From DASWVC01 sp036401335 (GTDB lineage Bacteria; Verrucomicrobiota; Verrucomicrobiia; Chthoniobacterales; JAFAMB01): DNA of 6,498 bases. The position numbers and the translations under genes are program-made. Positions 6,281 through 6,498 of this stretch are shown here, in pieces; position 1 is the stretch's first letter, and every line of letters starts with the position of its first letter. The stretch is taken from the NCBI GenBank assembly GCA_036401335.1, contig DASWVC010000283.1, positions 1 to 6,498 on the forward strand, in the 5' to 3' direction. The notes beneath the pieces are model-generated. The model was not told the DNA's origin, did no database searches, and saw only the letters and a program-made list of their open reading frames with translations.

Positions 6281-6498
6281 ATGCCTCCACCGATCGCTTT
6301 CCAACCCGCGTCCGAACGTTACAAACTTCACCCTTACGTCCGCTGCGGTCAAAGCGGCCTCCTCCTACCCCGACTGGCGCTCGGCTTGTGGCAGAATTTC
6401 GGGGATACTTACCCGCTGGCCAACAGTCGCGCCCTGTTGCGCCGCGCTTTTGACCTGGGCATCACGCACTTTGACCTGGCCAACAATTACGGCCCTCC
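6281..6498 (+). CDS. Aldo/keto reductase, YghZ/Gpr type (5' part, cut by window end)
   Basis: The first 72 codons of an NADPH-dependent aldo/keto reductase, incomplete because the window ends. The translation has SERYKLHPYVRCGQSGLLLP, then RLALGLWQNFGD and LLRRAFDLGITHFDLANNYG. This closely resembles the N-terminus of E. coli YghZ (Gpr, L-glyceraldehyde-3-phosphate reductase; ERY, YCGKSGLRLP, LSLGLWHNFG, AFDLGITHFDLANNYGPP). Asp65 and Tyr70 in FDLANNYG are the first two residues of the catalytic Asp-Tyr-Lys-His tetrad; Lys and His would lie beyond the window. The family reduces small aldehydes and is linked to detoxifying reactive carbonyls. ATG 6281 is the only ATG near the start of similarity; TTG codons at 6257 and 6269 are weaker choices. 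The ribosome site is poor (GAG at 6271-6273). It is divergent from the polytopic membrane gene. Exact substrate specificity is unknown. Confidence 0.92.
   Translation, partial: MPPPIAFQPASERYKLHPYVRCGQSGLLLPRLALGLWQNFGDTYPLANSRALLRRAFDLGITHFDLANNYGP

Overview
The window is high-GC bacterial DNA with dense genes on both strands. Gene order and protein style would fit a soil or freshwater bacterium such as a verrucomicrobial or acidobacterial lineage. That is an impression only: no rRNA, tRNA or phylogenetic marker gene lies in the window to settle it.

Layout, left to right. Positions 1-283 hold no gene I can support. A MscS-type mechanosensitive channel (284-1843, minus) follows, with a small unrecognised 117-residue ORF upstream of it on the same strand (1956-2309). 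A 343-base gap (2310-2652) contains an AT-rich island, a strong bulged GC hairpin, a short leader reading frame and a triplicated 8-base A-rich repeat. It leads into a manganese (non-haem) catalase (2653-3609, plus) with all five expected metal ligands. Facing it is the C-terminal stub of a family 2 glycosyltransferase (about 3641-3946, minus), which has lost its whole catalytic part. Then comes a 698-residue multi-spanning membrane protein of unknown function (4130-6226, minus), whose general build resembles GT-C type glycosyltransferases. Divergent from it, 54 bases away, begins an aldo/keto reductase of the YghZ/Gpr type (6281 to the window edge, plus), cut off by the end of the window.

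The functions do not form one pathway. Three genes relate to stress handling: osmotic relief (MscS), peroxide removal (Mn catalase) and probably carbonyl reduction (aldo/keto reductase). The other two look like remains of an envelope glycan or lipid-sugar module: the glycosyltransferase stub and the polytopic membrane protein beside it. I found no CRISPR array, no transposase, no RNA gene and no convincing new system. The spots most worth a second look are the truncated glycosyltransferase and its junction, the structured leader ahead of the catalase, and the unassigned membrane protein.
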